Below are positions 43,959 through 53,016 of a stretch of 64,000 nt of DNA, one piece after another (within the stretch, counting starts at the first letter, position 1; every line of letters begins with the position of its first letter). The DNA is from Methanobacterium bryantii (GTDB lineage Archaea; Methanobacteriota; Methanobacteria; Methanobacteriales; Methanobacteriaceae), in assembly GCF_002287175.1 (NCBI RefSeq), contig NZ_LMVM01000012.1, forward strand, positions 310,001 to 374,000. The letters run 5' to 3'. Below the pieces are notes generated by a model, which had not been told where the DNA came from, did not search any database, and saw only the letters and a program-made list of their open reading frames with translations. Position numbers and translations under genes: made by a program.

Positions 43959-44683
43959 ATGAAAGAAACGATAAAGGTAGTGGCAATTAATTCGAGTCCT
44001 CATAAAGATAAAGGAAACACTGCACTGGTTCTTAATCCGTTTATGGAAGGTATGATGAAAAAGGGGCAGAAGTAGGAATATATTATACAAATGACCTTGA
44101 AATAAAACCTTGCAGGGGCGACTGCAGCTGTATGAGAACTACAGGTAAGTGTTTTCAGGAAGATGATATGAACTGGCTTTTGCCGAAGGTTGAAGATGCA
44201 AATATCCTTGTTTTAGCTTCTCCTCTTTATTGTGATGGAGTTACAGGGCCTATGAAGATGTTTATGGACCGTTTGGTACCTGTAATACATTTGACCATGG
44301 AAATCCGTGATGGTCATCTCAGACATCCTGCCCGCAAAGATATGAATCTTGAGAAAATAGTTCTGGTTTCAAACTGTGGTTTCTGGGAAATAGACAATTT
44401 TGACCCAATTGTGGCTCATATTAAAGCATTTAGTAAGAATATAAATGCTGAATACGTTGGAGAACTCCTCAGGCCTCATGGACATTTCTTTAGGGCCATG
44501 TTAGAAAATGATATGTCTGTAAATGATGTTATTGAGTCTGCAAGACAAGCAGGATGTCAACTTGTAGAGAATGGTAAAATGTCTTCTGAAACTATTGCAA
44601 ATGTAAGCCGCCCTCTCATGTCTAGGGATGCATTTTTACAGATGGCTAATCAAAACCTGCTAAGTGATCAAAATCAGGAGTAA
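43959..44683 (+). pseudogene. NADPH-dependent FMN reductase-like flavoprotein, frameshifted
   Basis: The ATG at 43959 (behind AGGGGTGAAATT) gives KETIKVVAINSSPHKDKGNT...FMEGM and then runs into a stop after MKKGQK. One frame over, the protein resumes as GAEVGIYYTNDLEIKPCRGDCSCMRTTGKCFQEDDM...ASPLYCDGVTGPMKMFMDR and runs to 44683. Five A bases at the break (ATGATGAAAAAGGGG) would join the frames if there were six. The whole is a classic iron-sulfur-flavoprotein/FMN reductase with CRGDCSC cluster-type Cys. Either a real lesion, slippage, or a read error. Confidence 0.75.
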
Positions 44684-44936
44684 AGTAAGATAATTTATAT
44701 TATTCTTTTAGTTTAAATATATTAATTTAATTGGATTATTTTGTGATTTTATGTTTTTAAATATTTTTAATGAATATATAATTACTTAATATGCTATTTT
44801 GTTTTTATTTAATATAATTTTGAACTTTAATTTACAAATATGGTATTTTTATGGGATTATTCGTGATTCAATCTCTATTCACGATCGAAACTTTAAAACC
44901 AAACATTTATATACTATTTCAAACTAGGGTTAAATA
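44684..44936. other. AT-rich spacer
   Basis: A TATA-like TTTATATACTAT near 44906 belongs to the second TetR promoter. I see no other structure. Confidence 0.4.
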
Positions 44937-44953
44937 TTCAACCACTGGTTGAA
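44937..44953. promoter_or_regulatory. TetR-2 operator palindrome
   Basis: TTCAACC-ACT-GGTTGAA is a perfect 7-bp inverted repeat about 30 nt past a TATA element (44906) and about 47 nt before the TetR start. Confidence 0.6.
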
Positions 44954-44999
44954 AGTTCAAATCAAGGTTAGATGGAAAATCAAAAGGTGGTGATGAGGG

Positions 45000-45641
45000 G
45001 TGTCTATCAAAGAATTAAAGAAAAAAGAGAAGGAAACAAAGCGTAATTACATTATGGAATCAGCTCAGAAGCTATTTTTAAGTAAAGACTACGATGAAGT
45101 TTCAATGAACAGCATAGCCAAGGAAGTAGGGGTAAATAAGGCCACGCTTTATTATTATTTCAAGAACAAAGAGGCACTGTATTTTGCGATAGTCTTACAG
45201 AGTGTTCAAGTTTTAGTTAAAATGGCTAGAGAAGAAATAAAAAAGGGTAACACGGGTTATGAGAAGATTTTATTGTATGGAAATGCAATGGATAAATTTT
45301 CAACTGAATATCCTGGTTGTTTAAAGCTTTTATATGCTCCACAATCTTCTAAATTTGATATGGGCAATCTGAACAGTAGTGAAGAGTATAAAGAGGTAAT
45401 GGGGATTCTTAAAGATTTAATGTTTATCATGAGGGATTTGATACAATCTGGAATTGATGATGGTACAATTAGGGAAGATGTTAACCCAATGGAAGCAGCT
45501 GTTTTGATGTCGCTGATCTCCCAGAGCATGTCGAATATGAGTTGTCTATATAAAAACATGCTGAAAAGTGATGGAGTAAGTGAACAGAAGTTTGCAATGG
45601 ACGTAAAGGGTTTCATGCGTTATATGCTCAAAAAAGGTTAG
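45000..45641 (+). CDS. TetR-family transcriptional regulator
   Basis: A 213-residue repressor paralogous to the first TetR gene: IMESAQKLFLSKDYDEVSMNSIAKEVGVNKATLYYYFKNKEALYFAIV, then a ligand-binding bundle. The GTG at 45000 follows GGTGGTGATGAGGG. It sits 54 nt before an alpha/beta hydrolase gene and likely represses it and itself through the TTCAACC palindrome. Confidence 0.88.
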   Translation: MSIKELKKKEKETKRNYIMESAQKLFLSKDYDEVSMNSIAKEVGVNKATLYYYFKNKEALYFAIVLQSVQVLVKMAREEIKKGNTGYEKILLYGNAMDKFSTEYPGCLKLLYAPQSSKFDMGNLNSSEEYKEVMGILKDLMFIMRDLIQSGIDDGTIREDVNPMEAAVLMSLISQSMSNMSCLYKNMLKSDGVSEQKFAMDVKGFMRYMLKKG

Positions 45642-45695
45642 TTCAATTTCTTAAGAGATTTGGAGATTATAATTAAAAGGAGGAGATGAAAAAAA

Positions 45696-46496
45696 ATGTC
45701 AATGGTAAAAGTGAATGATATAAACATGTATTATGAGATACACGGTGAAGGTGAACCATTAATTTTAATATCGGGTAACGGTGCGGAGTCTTCCCAATGG
45801 AAAGACATGATTCCTGCATTTTCTAAGGGTTACAAAGTGGTCCCATTTGATAACCGCGGTGCAGGGCGTACTGATAGGCCATATATAGAATATTCTATGG
45901 ATATGATGACTGAAGATGTCATTGGTTTGATGGATGTGCTTGGAATTGAAAGGGCACATATACTTGGGGCATCTATGGGGGGAATGATTGCTCAAAATAT
46001 TGCTTATTTATATCCTGATAGAGTAAAAAGCCTGATACTTGTTGTAACAAGTATGAAAAATTCTCACCGCGTTAATTATGCTTGTAAACAGGCAATAAAA
46101 CGTGTTATGGATGGAAGCGATCCTGATGCACTGGCTGAATATTCTGCAGTATGGTCATTTCCTGAGGAAGTATTAGCAAATCCTGGAGCTGTTGATAGAA
46201 TTAAAAGTGCTATGGCACATGTATTAAATCCTCAGACAGTGAATACATTCAAAAGGCAAAATGATGCACTTGCTACATTTGATTCAAGTGGATGGATCAG
46301 TGAACTTACAGCTCCAACATTGGTTATAGCTGGAGATGGAGATATAATCTGGCCTCAAAAATATTCTGGACAGGAATTAGCTAAAGCCCTCTCTGGCTCT
46401 AAGTTTGTCTCAATTCCCGGAGCGCACATGGCATATCTATTAAGTGCTGAAGCATTTCAAAATCATGTGGTGGAGTTTCTTACATCAGTTGAATAG
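45696..46496 (+). CDS. Alpha/beta hydrolase (esterase/lactonase type)
   Basis: A 266-residue hydrolase: MYYEIHGEGEPLILISGNGAESSQW, DNRGAGRTDRP, nucleophile elbow GASMGGMIAQNIA, catalytic Asp in AGDGDIIWP and His in GAHMAYLL. The layout resembles haloperoxidase/3-oxoadipate lactonase-type esterases. The ATG follows GGAGGAGATGAAAAAAA. It is the target gene of the adjacent TetR regulator. Substrate unknown. Confidence 0.88.
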   Translation: MSMVKVNDINMYYEIHGEGEPLILISGNGAESSQWKDMIPAFSKGYKVVPFDNRGAGRTDRPYIEYSMDMMTEDVIGLMDVLGIERAHILGASMGGMIAQNIAYLYPDRVKSLILVVTSMKNSHRVNYACKQAIKRVMDGSDPDALAEYSAVWSFPEEVLANPGAVDRIKSAMAHVLNPQTVNTFKRQNDALATFDSSGWISELTAPTLVIAGDGDIIWPQKYSGQELAKALSGSKFVSIPGAHMAYLLSAEAFQNHVVEFLTSVE

Positions 46497-46540
46497 AAAT
46501 TATAACATAATATTGTTATTTTTTTTAGTGGCTGTTCACA

Positions 46541-47410
46541 TTAATAAGGACTAGGCCCTGTAACAGTCGGGTTATCATCTCTTTGGGTCCATTCAGTAAT
46601 AGACCCTTCATATAATCTCACATCAGGATAATCTAAATACCATTTAAAAACTAAAAACAAATTAGTAGCTTCTCTGCCGGTTCCGCAGTAGCATATAACT
46701 GTTTTATCGGGAGTTACTTCTCTTTCTTCAACTAAAGATTTTATTTCGTCCTTGGGTTTGAGGAGCTGGCGGTTCTTGGGATTCATGATGGCAGCTGCCT
46801 GTAAACTCTTAGCTCCAGGTATGTGTCCTTCTTTACTCCATAAACTAGGCCCTGCATAATATTTAAACGGCCTTGCATCAAGCACTACCACATCATCATT
46901 GTCCTTAATATTTTTAAATTCCCCGTATTCAATCTGATATTCATCGTGGACCTCTGCTTCAAATTCAGATTCTTCTACAGTTGGAAATACCTTGGTTAAT
47001 CCTCTTTCTTCTTTTTTCCATTTGTCTATGCCTCCATCTAAGATATGGACATTTTCATGGCCAAATCTAACCAGTGAATAAGCAGCCATGGTCTGTCCCC
47101 AACCGTCCCCTTTTTTTGAATAGGAGCCCTTGCCAGTATAAAAAAGAATAGGTTTATCATTTCTGATGCCTAATTTCCCGAATATTGTCGAAATTGCATC
47201 ATGAGGAATATATCTAGCAGGGTTATTGCCCTGCATTTCTCTAAGAAACCATTCATTAAAATAAAATGCATTGTGGATGTGTTCTTTTATATAATCATGT
47301 ATATCTGGCTGAACATCGAATATAGTGAGATTATTATCCAGATTATCTTCTAACCATTCTGTATCCACCCATTTTACTTTTGAATTTCCCAATAAATGAG
47401 GATAGTTCAT
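46541..47410 (-). CDS. Tandem-rhodanese thiosulfate sulfurtransferase
   Basis: A 289-residue protein with two rhodanese domains. The N-terminal one (about 1-135) lacks the catalytic Cys (FYTGKGSYSKKGDGW). The C-terminal one has VICYCGTGREATNLFLVFKW with the active Cys in CGTGRE. It would transfer sulfane sulfur between donors such as thiosulfate and a thiol or cyanide. The ATG follows GGAGTCATTTAT. Convergent with the alpha/beta hydrolase gene; no partner is obvious. Confidence 0.9.
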   Translation of the reverse strand: MNYPHLLGNSKVKWVDTEWLEDNLDNNLTIFDVQPDIHDYIKEHIHNAFYFNEWFLREMQGNNPARYIPHDAISTIFGKLGIRNDKPILFYTGKGSYSKKGDGWGQTMAAYSLVRFGHENVHILDGGIDKWKKEERGLTKVFPTVEESEFEAEVHDEYQIEYGEFKNIKDNDDVVVLDARPFKYYAGPSLWSKEGHIPGAKSLQAAAIMNPKNRQLLKPKDEIKSLVEEREVTPDKTVICYCGTGREATNLFLVFKWYLDYPDVRLYEGSITEWTQRDDNPTVTGPSPY

Positions 47411-47713
47411 ATAAATGACTCCATTAGTATGACTTTGAATTAGATATGTATATCATAATAGTTGTATGTTGCTGTCAACTGATGGCATATTTTAAAAAAA
47501 TATTCCATGAGTTAAAATGATAAAATTCTCTTAAATAGACGTTATTTTTAAAAAAATAAGTTATATGGGTTTATATATGTATTAAATTCAAGTATTCTTT
47601 TTATATTTAAATTAGATGGAAATTATGATAATTTAGTTTAGGGCAAGAGTATAAACTTAAATAATATATTATTACAATTGTATTGTAACTTTTGGTATAA
47701 CGAGGCTATCAGA

Positions 47714-48490
47714 ATGAATTTATATTTTAAAGAAACTGGTAAAAACAACAGTGAAACCATAGTATTCCTCCATGCAGGTATGTCTTCAGGTTGGATGTGG
47801 GATAAACATGTAGAATCATTAAAAGATTATCACTGCCTGGTCCCAGACCTCCCTGAACATGGAAAAAGCATGGAAATAAAACCATTTACAATAGAAAGTG
47901 CTGCAAATGAAATCATTGGCATTATTAAAGAAAGGGCACATGGAGGAAAAGCTCATATCGTTGGATTATCTCTTGGCGCGCAGGTAGCCGTTCAAATATT
48001 AAGCATGGCTCCAGAAGTTGTTGATCATGCAGTGATTACGGGGACATTGGCTCGTGAAGTTGGATCCGGCCTTTCAATATTTATGAACATTTTTTATAAA
48101 ATTTACATGCGCCTCAAGGATGTTGATTTTTTCATAAAAATGGGCATGAAAGCACAATCTATACCTTTAAAATATTTTGAAGACGTTAAAAAAGATACAA
48201 AAGCATCAACATGGAGTTCTTTAAATAACATCACTCGTGAAAACAGAGCGTTTAGAATACCTGAAAATTTATGCAGATCAAAAAACAGGGTGCTGGTACT
48301 GATGGGAGAAAAAGAGGTCAAAGTTGTGTATGAATCAGCTTTAGACTTAAATAAATGCCTTCCAAATTCTAAAGTCTATAAAGCGGCTAATTTAGGCCAT
48401 ACCTGGCCTTTAGAATCACCAGAACTTTTCAGCAATGTTGTAATGGCATGGATAAATGATAATCCATTACCTGATACTTTGAAGCTGTAA
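47714..48490 (+). CDS. Alpha/beta hydrolase, first of a tandem pair
   Basis: A 258-residue hydrolase: MNLYFKETGKNNSETIVFLHAG, VPDLPEHGKS, elbow GLSLGAQVAVQIL, and a closing His in GHTWPLESPELF. I chose the ATG at 47714 behind GAGGCTATCAGA, matching the start of the next gene, over an upstream ATG. About one-third of residues are shared with 48561-49319. It is probably an esterase; the substrate is unknown. Confidence 0.87.
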   Translation: MNLYFKETGKNNSETIVFLHAGMSSGWMWDKHVESLKDYHCLVPDLPEHGKSMEIKPFTIESAANEIIGIIKERAHGGKAHIVGLSLGAQVAVQILSMAPEVVDHAVITGTLAREVGSGLSIFMNIFYKIYMRLKDVDFFIKMGMKAQSIPLKYFEDVKKDTKASTWSSLNNITRENRAFRIPENLCRSKNRVLVLMGEKEVKVVYESALDLNKCLPNSKVYKAANLGHTWPLESPELFSNVVMAWINDNPLPDTLKL

Positions 48491-48560
48491 TTTGAATAAA
48501 TTTATTAAAATAAAAAGAGAATATAAAATTAAATCAATTATTTTTTTTAAGTGAGAAATT

Positions 48561-49319
48561 ATGAGTTTATATATCAAAGAAACAGGTAAAAGTAACAATG
48601 AAACAATAGTATTTCTTCACGGTGAGGGAATAGCCGGATGGGTGTGGGATGAACAATTAAAGGCGTTCAGTGATTATCACTGCATTATTCCGGATCTACC
48701 TGGACACGGAAAAAGTGCTGAAGTAAAATCATTTAGTGTACAAAGTGCTGCAGATATGATTATTGATATAATAAAAAATAGGGCCAAAAATGGAAAGGCC
48801 CATCTTGTGGGACTGTCTTTGGGTGCTCAAATTATAGTTCAAATTTTAAATACTGCTCCTGAAGTGGTAAACCATGCTTTAATCAGCGGAGCTATCGTAC
48901 GTAACTTTCAACCTACTGAATCATTTTTAAAGCTCCTGGACAACCTTATCGCGCTTTATTTGCCGGATAAAGATAAAACTATTCGTATAATGAGTTATGT
49001 GAGATCTTACAACATACCAAAAAATCTCCGCAGTAAGTTTAAGGAATCCACCTATGTTATTGAACCTTATTCTTTAGATAAAATCCTCAGGGAAACTATA
49101 CTTTTTAAAATGCCGGATAACCTTGAACATGCAGATGTGCCTGTACTGGTGATGACAGGTGAAAAAGACTACAGAATTATTAATGAATCTGCATTAAATC
49201 TCTTAAACACGCTTCCAAATTCTAAAGGAGCAATGGCTTTGAAGGTAGGACATTTATGGAATATAGAAAACCCTGATCTGTTTAACAATGTCTTGAGAAG
49301 CTGGTTAAAAAGATATTAA
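48561..49319 (+). CDS. Alpha/beta hydrolase, second of a tandem pair
   Basis: A 252-residue paralog of the gene before it: MSLYIKETGKSNNETIVFLHGEG, IPDLPGHGKSAE, elbow GLSLGAQIIVQIL, Asp in MTGEKDYRI and His in GHLWNIENPDLF. The start follows GTGAGAAATT. Both genes are likely one tandem duplication; the spacing of 70 nt suggests separate or read-through transcription. Confidence 0.87.
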   Translation: MSLYIKETGKSNNETIVFLHGEGIAGWVWDEQLKAFSDYHCIIPDLPGHGKSAEVKSFSVQSAADMIIDIIKNRAKNGKAHLVGLSLGAQIIVQILNTAPEVVNHALISGAIVRNFQPTESFLKLLDNLIALYLPDKDKTIRIMSYVRSYNIPKNLRSKFKESTYVIEPYSLDKILRETILFKMPDNLEHADVPVLVMTGEKDYRIINESALNLLNTLPNSKGAMALKVGHLWNIENPDLFNNVLRSWLKRY

Positions 49320-49374
49320 TCCTCAGGACATGTTATTGAGTTAAACATATACTAACTGTTTTTGGGGTGGCAGT

Positions 49375-49752
49375 ATAAACGAGAAACTTAGAAAAGAATG
49401 GGATGCCGAAAGGAAAATTGAGCATAAATTCAACAGGATTATAAACATTTCCACGAGTAAAGTTATGGAAATAGTAAAAGATAGAAAACCTATGATTTTC
49501 GGCAATTTTCATTATGGTTCAATAGGTATTAACCCAAAATACCTTGTAATATGGTATCTTTTTGAAAAAGATAGTGATTTAAAAGAAGCGGAAGCCAGTG
49601 GTCTGGTAGATGAATTAAAAAAATTGACATTAATGGAGTTAAAGAATAATAGTTATCCTGAAAGTGCATTAAGTGAAATACAAATTGCTTTCACATCTGA
49701 TGAGGATATACAAAAAGAAACGGGTGGCAATTACTGGTATTATTTTAAATAA
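49375..49752 (+). CDS. Uncharacterised small soluble protein, probable ATA start
   Basis: A 125-residue protein of unknown family. Starting at the first ATG (49465) would give 95 residues and no ribosome binding site. In frame upstream, ATA at 49375 stands 4 nt behind GGGGTGG and adds NEKLRKEWDAERKIEHKFNR, a coiled helix. The frame is open for 33 codons before that ATG and no ATG, GTG or TTG precedes it with a suitable site. The end has GGNYWYYFK. Function unknown; no known motif. Confidence 0.55.
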   Translation: MNEKLRKEWDAERKIEHKFNRIINISTSKVMEIVKDRKPMIFGNFHYGSIGINPKYLVIWYLFEKDSDLKEAEASGLVDELKKLTLMELKNNSYPESALSEIQIAFTSDEDIQKETGGNYWYYFK

Positions 49753-49870
49753 AAGCAATCCTGTCTTTTTAAGTGTTTATTTTAAAATAAGGTTTTCCAG
49801 TTTATAGATGATATTTTTGATAATTAAATATCATGAAAATTATTTCACTTTTTTTGTAGTGTTTTAGATA

Positions 49871-49930
49871 GTTTTATATATAGCGTCATACGATATACCG
49901 TAGTGTGATATAACGCGTCACGATGTAGAT
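49871..49930 (+). promoter_or_regulatory. PadR promoter and operator repeats
   Basis: A TATA element (TTTTATATATAG) is followed by GCGTCATACGAT (about 49883) and GCGTCACGATG (about 49915), a direct repeat around TACGATATACCGTA. The sites lie 15-60 nt before the PadR start. Confidence 0.45.
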
Positions 49931-49941
49931 CAGGGATTAAT

Positions 49942-50265
49942 ATGGATATAAAAAAATTGCAAAATAAATATTTACCATTAACTGAAGCGGCTTATTATAT
50001 TCTCATATCTTTAAATGAGCCAAGACATGGATATGGAATAATGCAGCACGTTGAAAAGCTCACAAATGGTCGTATTAAGATCGGTGCAGGAACTATGTAT
50101 GGAAATCTTTCCCGAATGGAAAAAGAGGGATTGATAACATCAGTTGCAGAAGAAGATCGTAAAAAAATCTATGGACTTAGCGAAAAAGGGAAAATTGTAC
50201 TGAAATTGGAACTTGAACGTTTAGAAGAACTTATTGAGCATGGTAAAAATGAAATGAGGAATTAG
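49942..50265 (+). CDS. PadR-family transcriptional regulator
   Basis: A 107-residue winged-helix repressor: LTEAAYYILISLNEPRHGYGIMQHVEKLTNGRIKIGAGTMYGNLSRMEKEGLI and KKIYGLSEKGK. It is followed at 1 nt by a DUF2812 gene, the usual PadR/DUF2812 pairing, in which the DUF2812 protein is thought to be the regulated membrane partner. Its sister gene here is decayed, but an intact copy follows. The ATG stands behind CAGGGATTAAT. Confidence 0.88.
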   Translation: MDIKKLQNKYLPLTEAAYYILISLNEPRHGYGIMQHVEKLTNGRIKIGAGTMYGNLSRMEKEGLITSVAEEDRKKIYGLSEKGKIVLKLELERLEELIEHGKNEMRN

Positions 50266-50266
50266 C

Positions 50267-50789
50267 ATGGGTGAAACTAAAACTGCTTGCCACTGGTGGT
50301 GGGGCTGGAACCCAGAAAAAATAGAAGACTGGCTTGAGGAGATGGAACTTGGGGGTTGGAACTTATTTCAAGTTGATTTCAATCATATCCGTTTTAAATT
50401 TGAAAAGGGAGAAAGCAGGAAGATGAGGTACTGCATCGACTATCAAGAAAATGTTGATGAAAACTATTTTGAGCTTTTTAAAGATTATGGCTGGGAACTA
50501 GCTGATGATGGAATTTTACCAGGGGTATATTTGGCGTAAATCCTACGAAAATGAAAGGCAGAGTATTTATACTGATACAATGTCCTTGATTGAAAGAAAC
50601 AACCGCCAGCTTTGGATTGTTGGAATTTTGATAACCATGGATGTAATTGTATTTTACTCTACATTTGAGGGTGGTCATATAGGAATAGGGTTATGACTGC
50701 TTTTTTTAATGATTTTAGCCTTAGGGTACATTATGATGCAGCTTTACCTGTATAATAAAAAACTGGAAAAAAATGAAATGAAGCTTTGA
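50267..50789 (+). pseudogene. DUF2812 membrane protein, frameshifted and with a nonsense codon
   Basis: The first part is MGETKTACHWWWGWNPEKIEDWLEEMELGGWN through DDGILP, then the frame shifts at CCAGGGGTATATTTGG. The intact copy at 50851 has CCATGGTATATCTGG (P-W-Y-I-W), so one extra G is present. The second frame continues YIWRKSYENERQSIYTD...GHIGIGL and meets TGA at 50694-50696 where the intact copy keeps an open frame, then runs on to 50789 (ending KKLEKNEMKL). A decayed tandem copy of the next gene. Confidence 0.8.
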
Positions 50790-50850
50790 TATTTAAAATT
50801 TTGTTATTAAATAGCTGATGCATATAAGTTTTTAAGGATTGGGGATTAAA

Positions 50851-51375
50851 ATGGGAGAAACTAAAACTGCTTGCCACTGGTGGTGGGGCTGGAACCCAGA
50901 AAAAATAGAAAACTGGCTTGAAGAAATGGAATTAAACGGCTGGAATCTGGTCAGTGTAGGTTTTGCTTATATAGTCTTTAAATTTGAAAAAGGAGAAAGC
51001 AGGAAGATGAGGTACTGCGTTGACTATCAAATTAACGTGGGAAATAATTATTTTGAGCTATTTAAAGCGGATGGTTGGGAATTAGCAGATGATAAAATCA
51101 TTCCATGGTATATCTGGCGTAAACCCTATGAAAATGAAAGGCAGAGTATTTATACTGATACGAAATCATTAATTGAGAGAAATAATCGATTGATCAAGAC
51201 TGTTGGTATTCTGGTGCCTTTAGAAATAGTTGTATTTTATCTCCTTTTAGAACACAATTCGGGTATAGTATGGGCACTGGTATTCATTGTTTTAATACTT
51301 ACCTTCCTTGGATATGTGACAGCACAGCTTTACCTGTATAACAAAAAGCTTGAAAAAAGTGAAATAAGGTTATAA
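50851..51375 (+). CDS. DUF2812 membrane protein, intact copy
   Basis: A 174-residue protein from the ATG at 50851 (behind GGGGATTAAA). An N-terminal soluble DUF2812 domain (WWGWNPEKIENWLEEMELNGWN, FKFEKGESRKMRYCVDY, YIWRKPYENERQSIYTDT, about 1-108) is followed by two membrane helices and a charged tail. The adjacent PadR gene is its likely regulator. Function unknown; it is presumably a membrane stress or signalling effector. Confidence 0.85.
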   Translation: MGETKTACHWWWGWNPEKIENWLEEMELNGWNLVSVGFAYIVFKFEKGESRKMRYCVDYQINVGNNYFELFKADGWELADDKIIPWYIWRKPYENERQSIYTDTKSLIERNNRLIKTVGILVPLEIVVFYLLLEHNSGIVWALVFIVLILTFLGYVTAQLYLYNKKLEKSEIRL

Positions 51376-51411
51376 ACACAGTACAGTAGAGAATTAAATA
51401 AAATAGGAGAT

Positions 51412-51422
51412 GGGGGGGGGGG
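51412..51422 (+). repeat. Eleven-G homopolymer at a ribosome binding site
   Basis: A run of 11 G bases follows GGAGAT and ends 4 nt before the ATG at 51427. It is the longest G run in this AT-rich window and overlaps the ribosome binding site of the small membrane protein. Confidence 0.8.
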
Positions 51423-51426
51423 AATC

Positions 51427-51624
51427 ATGGACAATAACAGTGTTTTGATGCCATTGGTAGTTATATTATGCGGTTTTTTGGGGATGATAAATTTGATTAA
51501 TCAGAGAATTGCAGAATCTTCTTTGCAATATTGGTTATGTTTCATTTCAGGGTTATTGGTCGCATTTATTCTAATTCTGGTATTTAAGATATTTATCAAC
51601 ATGAAAAATTCACAGGGAAATTAG
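51427..51624 (+). CDS. Small two-helix membrane protein
   Basis: A 65-residue protein with two hydrophobic helices (about 6-25 and 33-56) separated by a short polar loop (NQRIAESSLQY), ending in a polar tail. No known motif. It follows the DUF2812 gene by 51 nt on the same strand. Its ribosome binding site contains the 11-G run, so translation could depend on its length. Confidence 0.62.
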   Translation: MDNNSVLMPLVVILCGFLGMINLINQRIAESSLQYWLCFISGLLVAFILILVFKIFINMKNSQGN

Positions 51625-51642
51625 AATAGTCCAATATTTTTC

Positions 51643-53016
51643 TCAATTTTTCCTTCTTATAATGAAATAGCCGTATATTGAGATGTAACATAAAATAGCA
51701 AATATTAAAAATGGTATTTTGCTGGCTTCAATAAAAGAAGTGTAATTACTGGGCGTAAGAGGAGATTGTCCCATAAAAATGTTTAGAACGGCCAGAGTTA
51801 CTCCCATTCCCATCATCTGGCCCACTACCCTCATGGTGTTCAACGTAGCAGTGGAAACTCCATAAAACTTATTTTCAAAGTACCCTACTGAAATTTGAGT
51901 ACTGGAAGAAGCAGAAAGTCCATATCCTGACCCAATAACTGCAAGGGCAACCACTATAAGCCATAAATTTGTGTTCTCTCCTAAAAACACAAGTAGAGTT
52001 AACCCTACTGCAGTCAGCGCCATTCCTATAGCTGCTATAAAACGGGGCCACAGGAACTTCAATAATTTACTCTCTGAAATCGAGAATATGGCTATAAAAA
52101 CAGATTGAACACTTAATAATAATCCTGCCTGGTCAGGACTTAATCCTTTTATGTTCTGAAGGTACAGAGTTAAAAGGAAAATGGTGAATATGCCTGGGGC
52201 GTAGTTTACAAGGGATGTTAAATTGTTAATGATGTAAACCCTGTCAAATAACAATTTAGGATGTATAAGGGGATTTTTAACTATTTTTTGAAGCCATATG
52301 AAGATTAGAACTCCTAAAGAACCTAGTATTAACGTTATAACCCCAAAGTAAGTGGTAATCTCTGAAAAACCCACCATTATCCCAATTAGTGATAATGCAA
52401 AAACTGAAGTGCTGATCAGGCTGATATTTTCATTTTCATTATCTTCAAGTTTTTCTTCTAACTTAAGGAGGATAAGCAGTGCTGCTACGCCGAATGGCAC
52501 AGCAAATGCAAAAATAGATCTCCAGCCTAAAAACTGGGTTAAAAATCCACCTAAAATAGGTCCAGTGGAAAGCCCGACATAACTTACCCCTACACTTACA
52601 GAAAGTGCCCTGCTTTTATCCTTTTTCTTGAAAACAGATGCAATCAGGGAATACACATTTCCAAAGATCATAGCCCCTCCAACGGCCTGTAAAATTCGGG
52701 ATATTAATAGTATGGTTCCAGAAGGGGCTGCAGCAGATAAAATACTTGCCAGTGTGAATATTATTATTCCATAGGTCATAATTTTCTTTTTGCCATAGTT
52801 ATCTGCTATTTTACCAAATGGAATTAAAAATATGCCTGTAAAAAGTAGGTACGATGTTGGAATCCACCCTAAAAATATGGAATTAAGTGCAAATGTTTCT
52901 CCGATTTCGGGCAGAGCAATATTTACAGAAGAACTTATATATGCAACCATAAAACTGACCAGAATACTTACCCACAGCGCATATCTCGCAGTGGTTTTTG
53001 TTTCGGCAGAGTCCAT
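51643..53016 (-). CDS. MFS multidrug transporter (DHA2, EmrB/QacA type)
   Basis: A 457-residue transporter with about 14 membrane helices: ISSSVNIALPEIGETFALN, GKIADNYGKKKIMTYG (motif A), RILQAVGGAMIFG, and YVGLSTGPILGGFLTQFLGWRSIF (motif C). Proton-driven export of drugs or metabolites is typical. A TATA-like TTTATACC sits about 25-30 nt before the ATG with no ribosome binding site, so the mRNA may be leaderless. Confidence 0.9.
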   Translation of the reverse strand: MDSAETKTTARYALWVSILVSFMVAYISSSVNIALPEIGETFALNSIFLGWIPTSYLLFTGIFLIPFGKIADNYGKKKIMTYGIIIFTLASILSAAAPSGTILLISRILQAVGGAMIFGNVYSLIASVFKKKDKSRALSVSVGVSYVGLSTGPILGGFLTQFLGWRSIFAFAVPFGVAALLILLKLEEKLEDNENENISLISTSVFALSLIGIMVGFSEITTYFGVITLILGSLGVLIFIWLQKIVKNPLIHPKLLFDRVYIINNLTSLVNYAPGIFTIFLLTLYLQNIKGLSPDQAGLLLSVQSVFIAIFSISESKLLKFLWPRFIAAIGMALTAVGLTLLVFLGENTNLWLIVVALAVIGSGYGLSASSSTQISVGYFENKFYGVSTATLNTMRVVGQMMGMGVTLAVLNIFMGQSPLTPSNYTSFIEASKIPFLIFAILCYISIYGYFIIRRKN

